Part shown: piece after piece, positions 9,844 to 19,412 of the stretch
Layout of the letters: each line of letters starts with the position of its first letter
Position numbering within the stretch: position 1 is the first letter of the stretch
Assembly (NCBI GenBank): GCA_021787475.1
Contig: JAJYLW010000001.1
Span: 1 to 64,000 of the forward strand
Reading direction: 5' to 3'
Origin: Actinomycetes bacterium
Lineage (GTDB): Bacteria; Actinomycetota; Thermoleophilia; BMS3ABIN01
Length of the DNA stretch: 64,000 bases
Program-made: the position numbers and the translations under genes
The notes under the pieces: generated by a model
Seen by the model: the letters and a program-made list of their open reading frames with translations, nothing else
Told to the model about the DNA's origin: nothing
The model's database searches: none

Positions 9844-10562
9844 AGCGCAATGATGCGGCTGAAATAATTGATGCCATGCCTGACAAACACAAGCGGCCCC
9901 GCCGCCGATTTCGACGCACCGTGCGAACGGTCGCTAAACCGGTAGCCCACCTCTTCGATGCGAAAGCCGCTCAGGCCCGCCTGACAAAGAAACTCGATGC
10001 AGTATTCGCCATAGCCGCCATCTGGCAGAGGCACTTTCCTAAAAACCTCCCGGCGGGCGGCAACGAAGCCGCTGTCGTAATCCTTAACCTCCAACGGCAG
10101 CAGGAAATTGGCAAACCGGTTGATGGCCTTGCTGGTTAGAAAGCGCAGTGGAGACCTTAAATCACGGCCGCCAGGCGCGTAACGGGAGCCGACGGCAACG
10201 TCAGCGCCCTCCTTGACGGCATTTACCAGCCGGAGCGCGTCTTCCGGCGGCATGGACAGGTCGGCGTCCATCCAGACTACGATTTCGCCTTCTGCCTCAT
10301 CAATGCCGCGTTTCAGCGCCGAGGCCAAGCCGCGCTCTCCCCGGCGCCGAATCGCCCGCGCGCCGGCGGCGGCGGCAATCTGCCAGGTCAGGTCAGGAGA
10401 ATCATCATCAACAACGATGATTTCGGCGTTCGGAATCGCTGCTTGCAGCCGCCTGATCATCGCGGCAATGTTTTCCGCCTCACAGAAAGTTGGCAGGACA
10501 ACCGAGATTTCTATCCCGGCATCCGGCCTGGTGGCGTCTGTCATCAGTACTGAGGTTGACAC
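9807..10562 (-). CDS. GT2 polyprenyl-phosphate glycosyltransferase (DPM1/ArnC-like)
   Basis: VVLPTFCEAENIAAMIRRLQ...VVDDDSPD...MDADLSMPPE...GSRYAPGG. Confidence 0.85.
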   Translation of the reverse strand: MSTSVLMTDATRPDAGIEISVVLPTFCEAENIAAMIRRLQAAIPNAEIIVVDDDSPDLTWQIAAAAGARAIRRRGERGLASALKRGIDEAEGEIVVWMDADLSMPPEDALRLVNAVKEGADVAVGSRYAPGGRDLRSPLRFLTSKAINRFANFLLPLEVKDYDSGFVAARREVFRKVPLPDGGYGEYCIEFLCQAGLSGFRIEEVGYRFSDRSHGASKSAAGPLVFVRHGINYFSRIIALWLKCHRLKKYG

Positions 10563-11678
10563 TTACCCGGAGGCAATTTCAAAGATGGCGTCAGCCACCT
10601 TCCTGATCTGCTCGTCCTCAAGATGGCTGCTTGACGGCAGGTAAAGCCCGCACGCGCCGAGCTCTTCCGCGACCGGCATGGCGCCGGCGGCAATCGGCCG
10701 GCCGGCCTTCAGCCTGCTGTACGCCGGCTGCAAATGGAGCGGGTGAAAAAAAGCGCGCGTGTCAATGCCGCGCCGCCGCAGCTCTGCCATTGCCTCGTCA
10801 CGGCCTAAAGGGAATTCAGGGCCGAGCACGACGCCGTACATCCAGTAGGAGCTCTTTGCCCAGGGCGCCTCAGGCGGCGTCTCCACGCCGGGGACTCCCG
10901 CCAGCAGCCGGTTGTAGCCAGCGGCGTTCTGGCGCCGCATTTCCACCAGCTTGCCCCCCGCTTCCACCTGCGCCAGCCCGATGGCGGCCTCGATATTTGT
11001 CATCCGGTAATTGAAGCCGACGTCCTCATGCACGAAGCGGGGCTCGCCAAAGCAATGGTTTTCCAGGCTGCGCAGGCGCGCCGCCAGGGCCGTGTCGGAG
11101 GTGGTGACGGCGCCGCCCTCCCCGGTGGTGAGAATCTTGTTGCCATAGAAACTGAATGCTGACATGAGGCCGATGGAGCCGCAGCGCCTGCCCTTGTACT
11201 CGGCGCCGTGCGCCTCGGCGCTGTCTTCGATCATGGCTATTTTCCCCCCGGCGGCAATCTCCAGGAGAGGGTCCATGTCAACGGGATGACCATATGTATG
11301 CATGGCGATGATGGCGCGCGTTCTGCCGTTGACGGCGGCGGCGGCCTGCTCCGGGTCCATTGTCCACGTATCGCGTTTTGATTCAACAAGCACCGGCGTT
11401 GCGCCTGTGTAAATTACGGCATTGCCCACTGCGATCATGGCAAAGGAGGGAATGATCACTTCATCGCCGGGGCCAATGTCAAGCGCCGCCAAGGCCAGGT
11501 GCAGGGCGGCCGTCCCGCTGGAGCAGGAGACGCAGTATTTAGCGCCGCAGAACCCGGCAAAGGCTTCTTCAAACAGGCCGATAAACTTCCCTCCGGAAGA
11601 AATCCAGTTGGCCCTGAGGCAGTCGGCTGCGTACTCGGCCTCGCGGCCGGAGAGAGTTGGCTCACAGACGGGGATCAT
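10563..11678 (-). CDS. DegT/DnrJ/EryC1/StrS aminotransferase (perosamine synthetase/ArnB-like)
   Basis: SSGTAALHLALAALDIGPGDEVIIPSF, EDSAEAHGAEYKGR, FSFYGNKILTTGEGG (PLP lysine). Confidence 0.92.
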   Translation of the reverse strand: MIPVCEPTLSGREAEYAADCLRANWISSGGKFIGLFEEAFAGFCGAKYCVSCSSGTAALHLALAALDIGPGDEVIIPSFAMIAVGNAVIYTGATPVLVESKRDTWTMDPEQAAAAVNGRTRAIIAMHTYGHPVDMDPLLEIAAGGKIAMIEDSAEAHGAEYKGRRCGSIGLMSAFSFYGNKILTTGEGGAVTTSDTALAARLRSLENHCFGEPRFVHEDVGFNYRMTNIEAAIGLAQVEAGGKLVEMRRQNAAGYNRLLAGVPGVETPPEAPWAKSSYWMYGVVLGPEFPLGRDEAMAELRRRGIDTRAFFHPLHLQPAYSRLKAGRPIAAGAMPVAEELGACGLYLPSSSHLEDEQIRKVADAIFEIASG

Positions 11679-12100
11679 CCGCCGTCCTGTTTTAACGGGC
11701 GTTTGTCTTTTTCCTTTGTCTGATATGGACCCTGTTTTATCTCAATGATCTTCGTATCTTCCAGCAGCTCAATCCGGTGTCCCATCAACAGCAGGATCGA
11801 GTCGCCGGGGCCCACTTCCACCGTTTCGAACAGCTCTTCTTCGCGATCATAAAGGTCCACCTTAAGGCGGCCTCGCTCGACGTAAAGAAACTCCTGGATC
11901 GGCAGATCAACCGGGTTCTCAATGCTCTTGTGAATATGAGCGGAGATGACCTCGCCCGCCGGGCGGATATGAACGCCAACCTGAAGATTGTATTCCTTGG
12001 GGGTGGGAAAATGCAGGCCGGGCTCATCAAGTTCGCGGCGGATGATGATCGCCAGGATATCGTCGCCGTCGCGAATGAACTCAGTCCCCGGCGTAGCCAT
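11675..12100 (-). CDS. Cupin-fold protein
   Basis: 141 aa; VGVHIRPAGEVISAHIHKS...EFLYVERGRLKVDLYD; 4-bp overlap with the DegT gene. Confidence 0.7.
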   Translation of the reverse strand: MATPGTEFIRDGDDILAIIIRRELDEPGLHFPTPKEYNLQVGVHIRPAGEVISAHIHKSIENPVDLPIQEFLYVERGRLKVDLYDREEELFETVEVGPGDSILLLMGHRIELLEDTKIIEIKQGPYQTKEKDKRPLKQDGG

Positions 12101-12235
12101 ATTTACCTCCCCCTCGAGATCTTGACATTTAATCCGAGAGCCTCACAGACAAATTCTATCACAGCGCCCGCAGTAACCTGTGCTAGAGTAGTATGCGAAC
12201 AGCGCCTTCTTCCCTGATGCAAGCGTAGCGCAGCC

Positions 12236-12646
12236 ATGATCCTGATCATCATTATTATCACCGCCCTGGCCAACACGGCCGATGTCATGCTGAAGATCGG
12301 GGCCAACCAGGCCGGCACGTCGCTAACTCAGCCGCTTGCCATTTTCATGACGCCGTGGATCTGGCTGGGGGCAGTACTGGGAATAGCCGCCATGGCGATG
12401 TGGGTTTACGTGCTCGGCCGCCATCACATCAGCCATGCCTATCCTGTTTTTGTCGGGTTCGGTTTCATCAACATAACTCTGGCTTCCTGGTTTTATTTCC
12501 ATGAGCAGATTACCGCGCGGCGGCTGGCCGGCATTGCCCTGATCCTGGCCGGCATTGTCGTGGTGCATTTGAAATCTCAGCAGCGCAAGCGGCCCGGTGC
12601 CGTTTCCAAGGGCAACCACTTGTCAACAACGGGCAGGGGCGGTTAA
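12236..12646 (+). CDS. SMR/EamA-type 4-TM protein (ArnE/EmrE-like)
   Basis: 136 aa, four TM segments; ANTADVMLKIGANQAG...YVLGRHHISHAYPVFVGFGFINITLASWFYFHEQITARRLAGIALILAGIVVV. Confidence 0.75.
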   Translation: MILIIIIITALANTADVMLKIGANQAGTSLTQPLAIFMTPWIWLGAVLGIAAMAMWVYVLGRHHISHAYPVFVGFGFINITLASWFYFHEQITARRLAGIALILAGIVVVHLKSQQRKRPGAVSKGNHLSTTGRGG

Positions 12647-13015
12647 ATGCTGGCGCTTAAAATCATCCTGGTGCTGATGGTTTCCTCCACTGCGACGCTG
12701 GGAAACTCGTTGCTTAAGGAGGGAGCTTCCCGCGGTCTCCGTGATGGCGGGCTGCTTCGGCTTGAGCATCTTCCCCGCGCCTATCTGCGCCCGGCGGTGA
12801 TCGGCGGCGTTGCCGTTTACGGTTTCTCTCAAGTGTTGTGGATGACGCTGCTGCGGCTGCTGGACCTGTCGCTGTCCTACCCGCTTCAGATCGGCCTCAA
12901 CTTCGTCTTTATCATGCTGGTGGCCCGCTGGCATTTCCGGGAACCGCTCACTTCCTGGAAGCTGCTGGGGATGGGGCTGATTCTTGCGGGCATAGTAACA
13001 ATCGCGACAGCGTAA
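12647..13015 (+). CDS. SMR/EamA-type 4-TM protein (ArnF-like partner)
   Basis: 122 aa starting immediately after the previous stop; LSLSYPLQIGLNFVFIMLVARWHFREPLTSWKLLGMGLILAGIV. Confidence 0.72.
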   Translation: MLALKIILVLMVSSTATLGNSLLKEGASRGLRDGGLLRLEHLPRAYLRPAVIGGVAVYGFSQVLWMTLLRLLDLSLSYPLQIGLNFVFIMLVARWHFREPLTSWKLLGMGLILAGIVTIATA

Positions 13016-13027
13016 CCCCGGGCCGGT

Positions 13028-14449
13028 TTAAACCCAGGTAAGGAAATCCTTGACCATGCGGGCGAAATTGGCAACATCGACCGGCCGGCGGATCTTCCTG
13101 ACCGAGTTAAGAACCACGTGCGGCTGGCGGTAGAACTGGCGGTAGGCCCGCTCGCGGGCGGCCATCACCCGGGCGGCGCTTAGCTCGGGCGTGTTGATCA
13201 CAGAGAAGTTCTGCTCGAAGTACTTCCAGTCGGCGCCCGCCTCGATCCAGCCGCTCTCGACGCAGCGGTCGTAAAGGCTGGAGCCGGGAAAAGCAACGGC
13301 GCAATAAAACTGAACGTAGTCGAGCTTAAGGAATTTGGAAAAATTGATTGTCTGCTGCATAGTCTCTTCTGTCTCACCGGGAAAGCCAAGTATGCAATGG
13401 CCGGTGACTTCCAGGCCGGCCTCCTGGGCCATGCGAACGGCGTTTACCGCCTGCGCCAAAGTGGTGCCTTTGCGCACCAAGTCAAGCACGTCCTGATTGC
13501 CGGACTCGACACCATAGCCGATCATCCAGCAGCCAGCGGCTTTGATAGCCCGAAGCAGTTCTGGCGAGATTGTATCCACGCGGCTGTTGCAAACCCAGTT
13601 TATGTCGAGGCCGCGCCGCCTGATCTCTGCCGCCGTCTCCATGGCATAATCCTGGTCGTTTGTAAAAGACTCGGACCAAATCAGAAAATCGCGTATGCCG
13701 AACCTCTCGCCGGCCCACTGCATCTCATCCACGATCCGTTCCGGTGAGCGCTTGCGCAGCCGCGCCCCGTAATAGATCTTGTTGGCGCAAAAAGTGCAGC
13801 CGTAAGGACAGCCGCGCGCCGTCGCCACCAGCAGGAACGGCTTGCCGCTGAACGGCAGGCTATAAAGACTTGTATCGACAAGATCCCAGGCGGGGAATGG
13901 CAGCTCATCGAGATCGGTGATAAAAGGCCGCTTTCCGTTATGGTGGACGACGCCCGCATCGTCGCGCCAGGAAAGGCCGGCCACCGAGCCCAGTTCACCG
14001 CCTCCCCCGAGCGCAAGCGCCGCGTCGCGGATGGCGTACTCAGGCTCGCCCCGGACAACCATATCAAGATTCGCATCCATGCCAAGACAGGAGTCCGGGA
14101 GGGCGCTGGGATGGATGCCGATCGCCAGCGATTTCGCCAGTGGCTGCTCTTTTTTTACAAGCGAGGCGATGGCGACGTCACTTTCGATCGAGGGAGTGGC
14201 GGTGTTGATCACGACAAGTGACGGCTGCCACTCCCGCAACATCCTGCCAAGTCCGGCCAGGTCGATATCCTCAACGCTGCAGTCGGCCAGTCTCACTTCC
14301 ATGCCCTGTTCGCGAAGCACTGCGGCGGTTGTCGCCAGCGAGACAGGCGCCCAGACGGCCGTCCACGCGCCGGTGCGCTGCATGCAGCGGCCTTCCCGGA
14401 CGACATTGACCCCCTCAACGGGAGGCGGATTTAAAAACAGGACCCTCAT
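13028..14449 (-). CDS. B12-binding domain radical SAM protein
   Basis: MRVLFLNPPPVEGVNVVREGRC...; CPYGCTFCANKIYYG. Confidence 0.92.
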   Translation of the reverse strand: MRVLFLNPPPVEGVNVVREGRCMQRTGAWTAVWAPVSLATTAAVLREQGMEVRLADCSVEDIDLAGLGRMLREWQPSLVVINTATPSIESDVAIASLVKKEQPLAKSLAIGIHPSALPDSCLGMDANLDMVVRGEPEYAIRDAALALGGGGELGSVAGLSWRDDAGVVHHNGKRPFITDLDELPFPAWDLVDTSLYSLPFSGKPFLLVATARGCPYGCTFCANKIYYGARLRKRSPERIVDEMQWAGERFGIRDFLIWSESFTNDQDYAMETAAEIRRRGLDINWVCNSRVDTISPELLRAIKAAGCWMIGYGVESGNQDVLDLVRKGTTLAQAVNAVRMAQEAGLEVTGHCILGFPGETEETMQQTINFSKFLKLDYVQFYCAVAFPGSSLYDRCVESGWIEAGADWKYFEQNFSVINTPELSAARVMAARERAYRQFYRQPHVVLNSVRKIRRPVDVANFARMVKDFLTWV

Positions 14450-14550
14450 GGCCTTTCGAAATTTCCGGCACTATTCCCAAACTGTTCTTTCATGTTTCCA
14501 TTTTCACGTTTCACTCTAGTGTCATGTCCAACCGGAAAATGGAAACCGGT

Positions 14551-15927
14551 TTAAGTGCTGTAATGAACTAAAGCTTTGACAACTTCTTTTATCTGGGCCG
14601 GGCGCGTGTGGCGCGCCAGGCTCCAAAGCTGCCGCGGCCTGCCGTAGAAACTAAATACCGCGCGGCGCTGCCACCCGTTGAGCGCCCGGGCGTTCAGCTC
14701 TCCCATCGGAAACGGCGTGAAGTAATTAAGGGCGCTATAATCAATCTTCGCGCCGTTGCCGTGGCCAAGGATGTACTCCTGGAAAATATCAGAGCCGGGC
14801 AGGGGCGCCAGCAGGGCAAAATTGGCGCGGTCCAGTGGCAGACGGCGGGCGAACCTGATCGTCTCTTTAATTGTGTCAACGGTCTCGCCGGGAAGACCTA
14901 TTATAAAGAAACCATGGGTCTCGATATCGTGCCTCTTGACCATCTCAATTTTGGCCGCCACTTTACCAAGATCAAGTTTCTTGTTGTTGTGATCCAGGAC
15001 TTCCTGGCTGCCGGATTCAATGCCGAAAGCAAGGCCATAACAACCCGAGCGCTTCATCAGTTTAACCAGCTCTTCATCGAGTGAATCAACGCGAACTCCA
15101 TTTGGCGTGCACCACGCAATTTTGAGGTGGCGCCGGATGATCTCTTCACAGATAGCCGCGGCATGATCACCTTTAAGCGTAAAATTGTCATCTTCAAAGT
15201 GGATTTCTCGCACCTGAAAATTGCGGACAAGCAGCTCGATCTCGTCAACCACATTGCCAGGCGAACGGCTACGCCAGCCGCGTCCCCAGAGCGTTGTCGA
15301 GGCGCAAAAGTTGCAGTCGAAAGGGCAACCACGGCTGGTCATCACCGGCGCCACCGGAAACTTTTTATGCAGCAGTTGGTGCGCCAGATCAGGATACGTG
15401 CGCGGATCAATCAGATCCCAGGCGGGAAAGGGCAGCGAGTCAAGGTCCTTTAAAAACGGAGGCCGAGTGGAGCAGATCACGCCACCATCCCGGCGCCTGC
15501 AGAGGCTGGGCATGTCGCCGTTAAACTGTTTCCCGGAGGCAATCCGGTCCACAAACTCGGGGAAAACGTGCTCCCCCTCGCCTATCACCCCCAGGTTTAC
15601 TTCCAGATCCTCAAGCGCGTCCTCCGGAAGTGCGGTGACATGCGGTCCGCCCACAACCAGCGGCACTTCCGGCCGGCGGGCCCTGATTGACCTGATCAAC
15701 TCCCGGGCCGGCATATAGGCTGTGCTAAGGATGCTGACGCCAATGAGGTCAGGCTCCTGATTAAGAACGGCAGCCGCAGCGGCGTCTCCGTTCAAGCGCA
15801 GCTTCGCCAGGTCCATGATTACCGGCACGTGCCCTTTTTCTCTTAAGGTTGCAGCCAGGTAGCCAACGCCTATCGGCGGCGTAATTGTATGGGCCTTCGA
15901 ATTGGGGGTTGCCAGGACCACTTTCAT
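14551..15927 (-). CDS. B12-binding domain radical SAM protein
   Basis: MKVVLATPNSKAHTITPPIGVGYLAATLREKGH...VVGGPHVTALPEDAL...CPFDCNFCAS. Confidence 0.92.
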   Translation of the reverse strand: MKVVLATPNSKAHTITPPIGVGYLAATLREKGHVPVIMDLAKLRLNGDAAAAAVLNQEPDLIGVSILSTAYMPARELIRSIRARRPEVPLVVGGPHVTALPEDALEDLEVNLGVIGEGEHVFPEFVDRIASGKQFNGDMPSLCRRRDGGVICSTRPPFLKDLDSLPFPAWDLIDPRTYPDLAHQLLHKKFPVAPVMTSRGCPFDCNFCASTTLWGRGWRSRSPGNVVDEIELLVRNFQVREIHFEDDNFTLKGDHAAAICEEIIRRHLKIAWCTPNGVRVDSLDEELVKLMKRSGCYGLAFGIESGSQEVLDHNNKKLDLGKVAAKIEMVKRHDIETHGFFIIGLPGETVDTIKETIRFARRLPLDRANFALLAPLPGSDIFQEYILGHGNGAKIDYSALNYFTPFPMGELNARALNGWQRRAVFSFYGRPRQLWSLARHTRPAQIKEVVKALVHYST

Positions 15928-16020
15928 AATACACGTTTGGCGTTTCGCGTTTCGTGTTTCGCGTTGGCGCTAACACTAACTGGTTTTCCAGACCACAGCT
16001 TTGTTATCAACAAAGACAAT

Positions 16021-16719
16021 TTACTTGACCAGATTTTTTAACAGGCACCAAACGTATTTGTGCCAGACCTTCCAGACGAGGATCTGCGATTCCCCCACCT
16101 TGCGCCGGTACTCGTGAGTCGGCGCTTCGCTAACTATAAAGCCCTGCTTGAGACATTTCATGATCATTTCCTGCTCGATTGTAAAGATGTCCTCCTCCAG
16201 CTTGATGGCCCTGGCGGCCCTGACGGAAATGGCTCTGAAACCGTTCTGGCTGTCGGTAAGCTTCACGTGCCAGCGGTAGTTGATCGACAGGGTGATGATG
16301 GAGCTGCCGGTGCTGCGGATGAATTTGCCGATGTCGCCAAAAAGCTCGTCGCTGCCGCCCGTCCAGCGTGAACCGACCACGAGGTTCGCCTCGCCAGCCA
16401 GGACGGGAGCTACCAAAGCCGGAATCTCCCGGGGGTCATGCGAACCGTCGGCGTCGATAAAAACAAGGATGTCACCCGAGGCGACTTCAATTGCCTTGCG
16501 GATGCCGTCCCCTTTGCCGCCCCCGCCATCGATGAACACCTTTGCGCCCAGGCCCTCGGCCAGCTCTCGCGTGCGGTCGGCGGAGTTTCCATCGATGACG
16601 AGGATTTCATCGGCAAATGGAAGAACGCCGCTGACAACCTCTCCAATGGTCGCCTCTTCGTTGCGTGCGATAACGGCTACCGACACCTTGCCGGATTTCT
16701 TGTCAGTCCTGGTGTTCAA
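16021..16719 (-). CDS. GT2 glycosyltransferase (DPM1-like)
   Basis: VAVIARNEEATIGEVVSGV...VIDGNSADRT...FIDADGSHDPREIP. Confidence 0.85.
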   Translation of the reverse strand: MNTRTDKKSGKVSVAVIARNEEATIGEVVSGVLPFADEILVIDGNSADRTRELAEGLGAKVFIDGGGGKGDGIRKAIEVASGDILVFIDADGSHDPREIPALVAPVLAGEANLVVGSRWTGGSDELFGDIGKFIRSTGSSIITLSINYRWHVKLTDSQNGFRAISVRAARAIKLEEDIFTIEQEMIMKCLKQGFIVSEAPTHEYRRKVGESQILVWKVWHKYVWCLLKNLVK

Positions 16720-16853
16720 GCGGGTTTCACCATTTCAAGAGTAACACAAGTTTGGCAGGCGATGACGTGCTTCGAAATTGAAATCACCATGCTGATATTC
16801 TGCCAATATGTTTGGGATTTTGATTGCGGAAAACCGTAGCGCCGACAGAGGAT

Positions 16854-17582
16854 TCAGGCTGGAATATTGGGCGAGTCAAGGAAGGCTGCAATCGCCTCGA
16901 CGAAGGCGCCGCGTTTGCGGCTGCGGATAATGTCAGTCGTAAGATTGCGGATCGGGCTGTCGGTAACAAGCAGAGCCATGGTCGCCTTCATCCCCAGATA
17001 ACTTGCCAGGGCAAACAGACTGGCCGCTTCCAGCTCGACGCCAAGGAATCCCTCGGCATTCCAGGAAGAAAGCAGCTCATCCGTTTCGCGAAAGACGGCG
17101 CCGGTGGTCACGATCGGACCCTGGAACACCCTTTGCCCCCGCCGCTCGAGAAACCTGGTTAAACTGGCGGAAAGCGAGGCGTCTGCAGGAATCAGCTGGC
17201 CAAATTCAAAGCCGTAATGAGCCGAGAGGCAGTCGCCCGCTTTGGCGGCGTCGGCGATGATAATATCGCCCGGGTCGATTTCTTCCTGGAGGGCACCGCA
17301 GGTGCCAAGCGAGACGATCGTGTCAACCCTGGTCATGACAAGGCTGCGCATGACTCCCTCGAGAATGACGGGCCCCGGCGGCAGGCGCACGTACCCGATC
17401 AGGCGGCCGCCAATGTAGCCCGAATACAAGGTGCCGAAATGCTCGTGCTTTTTCAGCAGTGGGCTGAGAAAATCCTCGCCAAAAGCGGGCACGAGCGTCC
17501 GCGGCCTGAAAGCATGCGGATCGGCGCCCTGGAAAACCCAGCGCTCGGCGACATAACGGATAAATTTTTGCTCCCAGGTCAA
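16854..17582 (-). CDS. Nucleoside phosphorylase family (uridine/purine)
   Basis: VDTIVSLGTCGALQEEIDPGDIIIADAA...FLGVELEAASLFALASYLGMKATMALLVTD. Confidence 0.82.
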   Translation of the reverse strand: MTWEQKFIRYVAERWVFQGADPHAFRPRTLVPAFGEDFLSPLLKKHEHFGTLYSGYIGGRLIGYVRLPPGPVILEGVMRSLVMTRVDTIVSLGTCGALQEEIDPGDIIIADAAKAGDCLSAHYGFEFGQLIPADASLSASLTRFLERRGQRVFQGPIVTTGAVFRETDELLSSWNAEGFLGVELEAASLFALASYLGMKATMALLVTDSPIRNLTTDIIRSRKRGAFVEAIAAFLDSPNIPA

Positions 17583-17821
17583 ATTAACCCCATGGTTTCC
17601 GGTTTCCCGCTCCGGTTAAAAATATGACTCCAAGCCGGAGGAGACGTTTCCTGAAGCGGTTCGGCTCGCGGGTCACCCAGGTCACGCCCTTTCTCACAGT
17701 TAAACGCCTTCCAAACACGCCTCTCCCGCGAACGTAAGCGGAGGGAAATGTCCCCTCCGGCGACGGGCCGCGCCTCATTTATTCTTTCATTCCTCGTTAA
17801 TCGTCGATATATTACCAGCAA

Positions 17822-19318
17822 ATGTCTCAACCACCTAGAGACCGGGTGGACGCCGGCCCTGTCCAAAAAAGCCGTGTTCCCCTCAACGCCGCCCTGCTCA
17901 GCTCGGCCCAGCTTGCCCGGACAGTCATCGGCTTTCTCTTCTTCATCTTCCTGGCGCGGAGGCTGGGCCCGGATATCTATGGCAAGTACATGTTCGCCTT
18001 TGCCCTCTCGGAGATCTTCTCCATTGCCGGTGACATCGGCCTGCATGAATACAGCATCCGCGAGCTTGCCCGCCGTCCTGAACTGCTGCGCCGCCGTCTT
18101 GGCGGCATTCTTGCCTTAAAGACTGTGCTTGCCTGCACTTCCGCCGTCGTCATGCTCGCCATCACGCCCTTGATGGGCAAGGACGCCTCCACCTCACTGG
18201 CGGTGGCCGCCTTCGCCCTGGCCCAGATCGGCTATTCCTGGTTCTATGCATCAACAATCGCCTATTCTGTCAAGCAGGATCTGCACATCCAGGCCCTCGT
18301 CTGGCTGCTTCAAAAAGCGCTGTTTGCCGGAGCCGGCGTTGCCGTCCTTTTTGCCGGGCGCAGCTTTGTGGCGGTGGCTTTCAGCAACACATTCGTTCAG
18401 TTCTTCATCGGCACGCTCGCGGTTTTGATCATGTGGAAGAAATATGGCGGCATCGTCCTGTCGCTGGACCGGCAGCGCTGGCTTGGCTACATGAAAGCGG
18501 CGCTACCCTTCGGGTTCATCGTCGCCTTTTATCTTGTCTATTTCCGCATCGACAGCGTCATGGTCTCTTTCTTTCGGGGAGATGTCGAAGTGGGCCAGTA
18601 CAGCGCCGCCTATAACCTTGTCACAGCCCTGATGTTCCTGCCTTCCGGGCTGGTGGCGGCCATGTTTCCCAAGCTGGCCGGAGATTACCGCTCTCCGGGC
18701 GACAATATCGACGCGCCCTTTCAGAGGGCCGCCCGGCTGCTGCTGGCGGTATCGCTGCCGATGACCGCCGGCGGCTGGCTGCTGGCCGGGCCCCTGGTGA
18801 CGCTGTTGCTGGGACCGACGTACCGGCCGGCGACAACGGCGGTGGCGGTGCTGGTCTGGACGCTGCCTGTCTGGTTCATTACCTTTCTGCAGGGAAACAT
18901 GCTGACGATCATTGAGCGCCAGCGGGCGGTCGCCTGGGTGGGACTCGTTAACATGCTGCTTAACATAGGTATGAATCTAGTCATCATCCCCGTTTACGGC
19001 TTTACGGGAGCGGCGGTGACAACCCTTCTGACAGAGATTGCCGGCCTCCTGCAGATGTTTTATCTGTTGAGGAAAAACATCTCTTTGGGTGACGCCGCCG
19101 TCATGGCCGCGAAGGTTGCCGTCCTGACGTTGGCGATGGCTCTGCTGATTTTACTCATCCGTGACAGGATACAGGTGCTGGCCGTGGTCGCCGTCGCCGC
19201 CGTGGCCTATGGCGCCGCGGCCCTGGCGCTGGGAATCATCCCCGCCTCTGAAATAACAAGACTGCTTGGGCGCGGCCCCAGGCCCGGGGAAGACGAGATC
19301 GGCCCCATAAAACCGTAG
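17822..19318 (+). CDS. Polysaccharide flippase (Wzx-like)
   Basis: 498 aa; LARTVIGFLFFIFLARRLGPDIYGKYMFAFALSEIFSIAGDIGLHEYSIREL. Confidence 0.88.
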   Translation: MSQPPRDRVDAGPVQKSRVPLNAALLSSAQLARTVIGFLFFIFLARRLGPDIYGKYMFAFALSEIFSIAGDIGLHEYSIRELARRPELLRRRLGGILALKTVLACTSAVVMLAITPLMGKDASTSLAVAAFALAQIGYSWFYASTIAYSVKQDLHIQALVWLLQKALFAGAGVAVLFAGRSFVAVAFSNTFVQFFIGTLAVLIMWKKYGGIVLSLDRQRWLGYMKAALPFGFIVAFYLVYFRIDSVMVSFFRGDVEVGQYSAAYNLVTALMFLPSGLVAAMFPKLAGDYRSPGDNIDAPFQRAARLLLAVSLPMTAGGWLLAGPLVTLLLGPTYRPATTAVAVLVWTLPVWFITFLQGNMLTIIERQRAVAWVGLVNMLLNIGMNLVIIPVYGFTGAAVTTLLTEIAGLLQMFYLLRKNISLGDAAVMAAKVAVLTLAMALLILLIRDRIQVLAVVAVAAVAYGAAALALGIIPASEITRLLGRGPRPGEDEIGPIKP

Positions 19319-19320
19319 CC

Positions 19321-19365
19321 GGGGACACGATCCCAATTTCCTTCGGAAATTGGGATCGTGTCCCC
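19321..19365. repeat. Perfect 21-bp-stem palindrome (REP/RAYT-like), possibly also a terminator
   Basis: GGGGACACGATCCCAATTTCC-TTC-GGAAATTGGGATCGTGTCCCC. Confidence 0.85.
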
Positions 19366-19412
19366 GAGTTTCTTAAGGTTTTCGCTAAACGCGAAACGCT
19401 AAACACATAACG

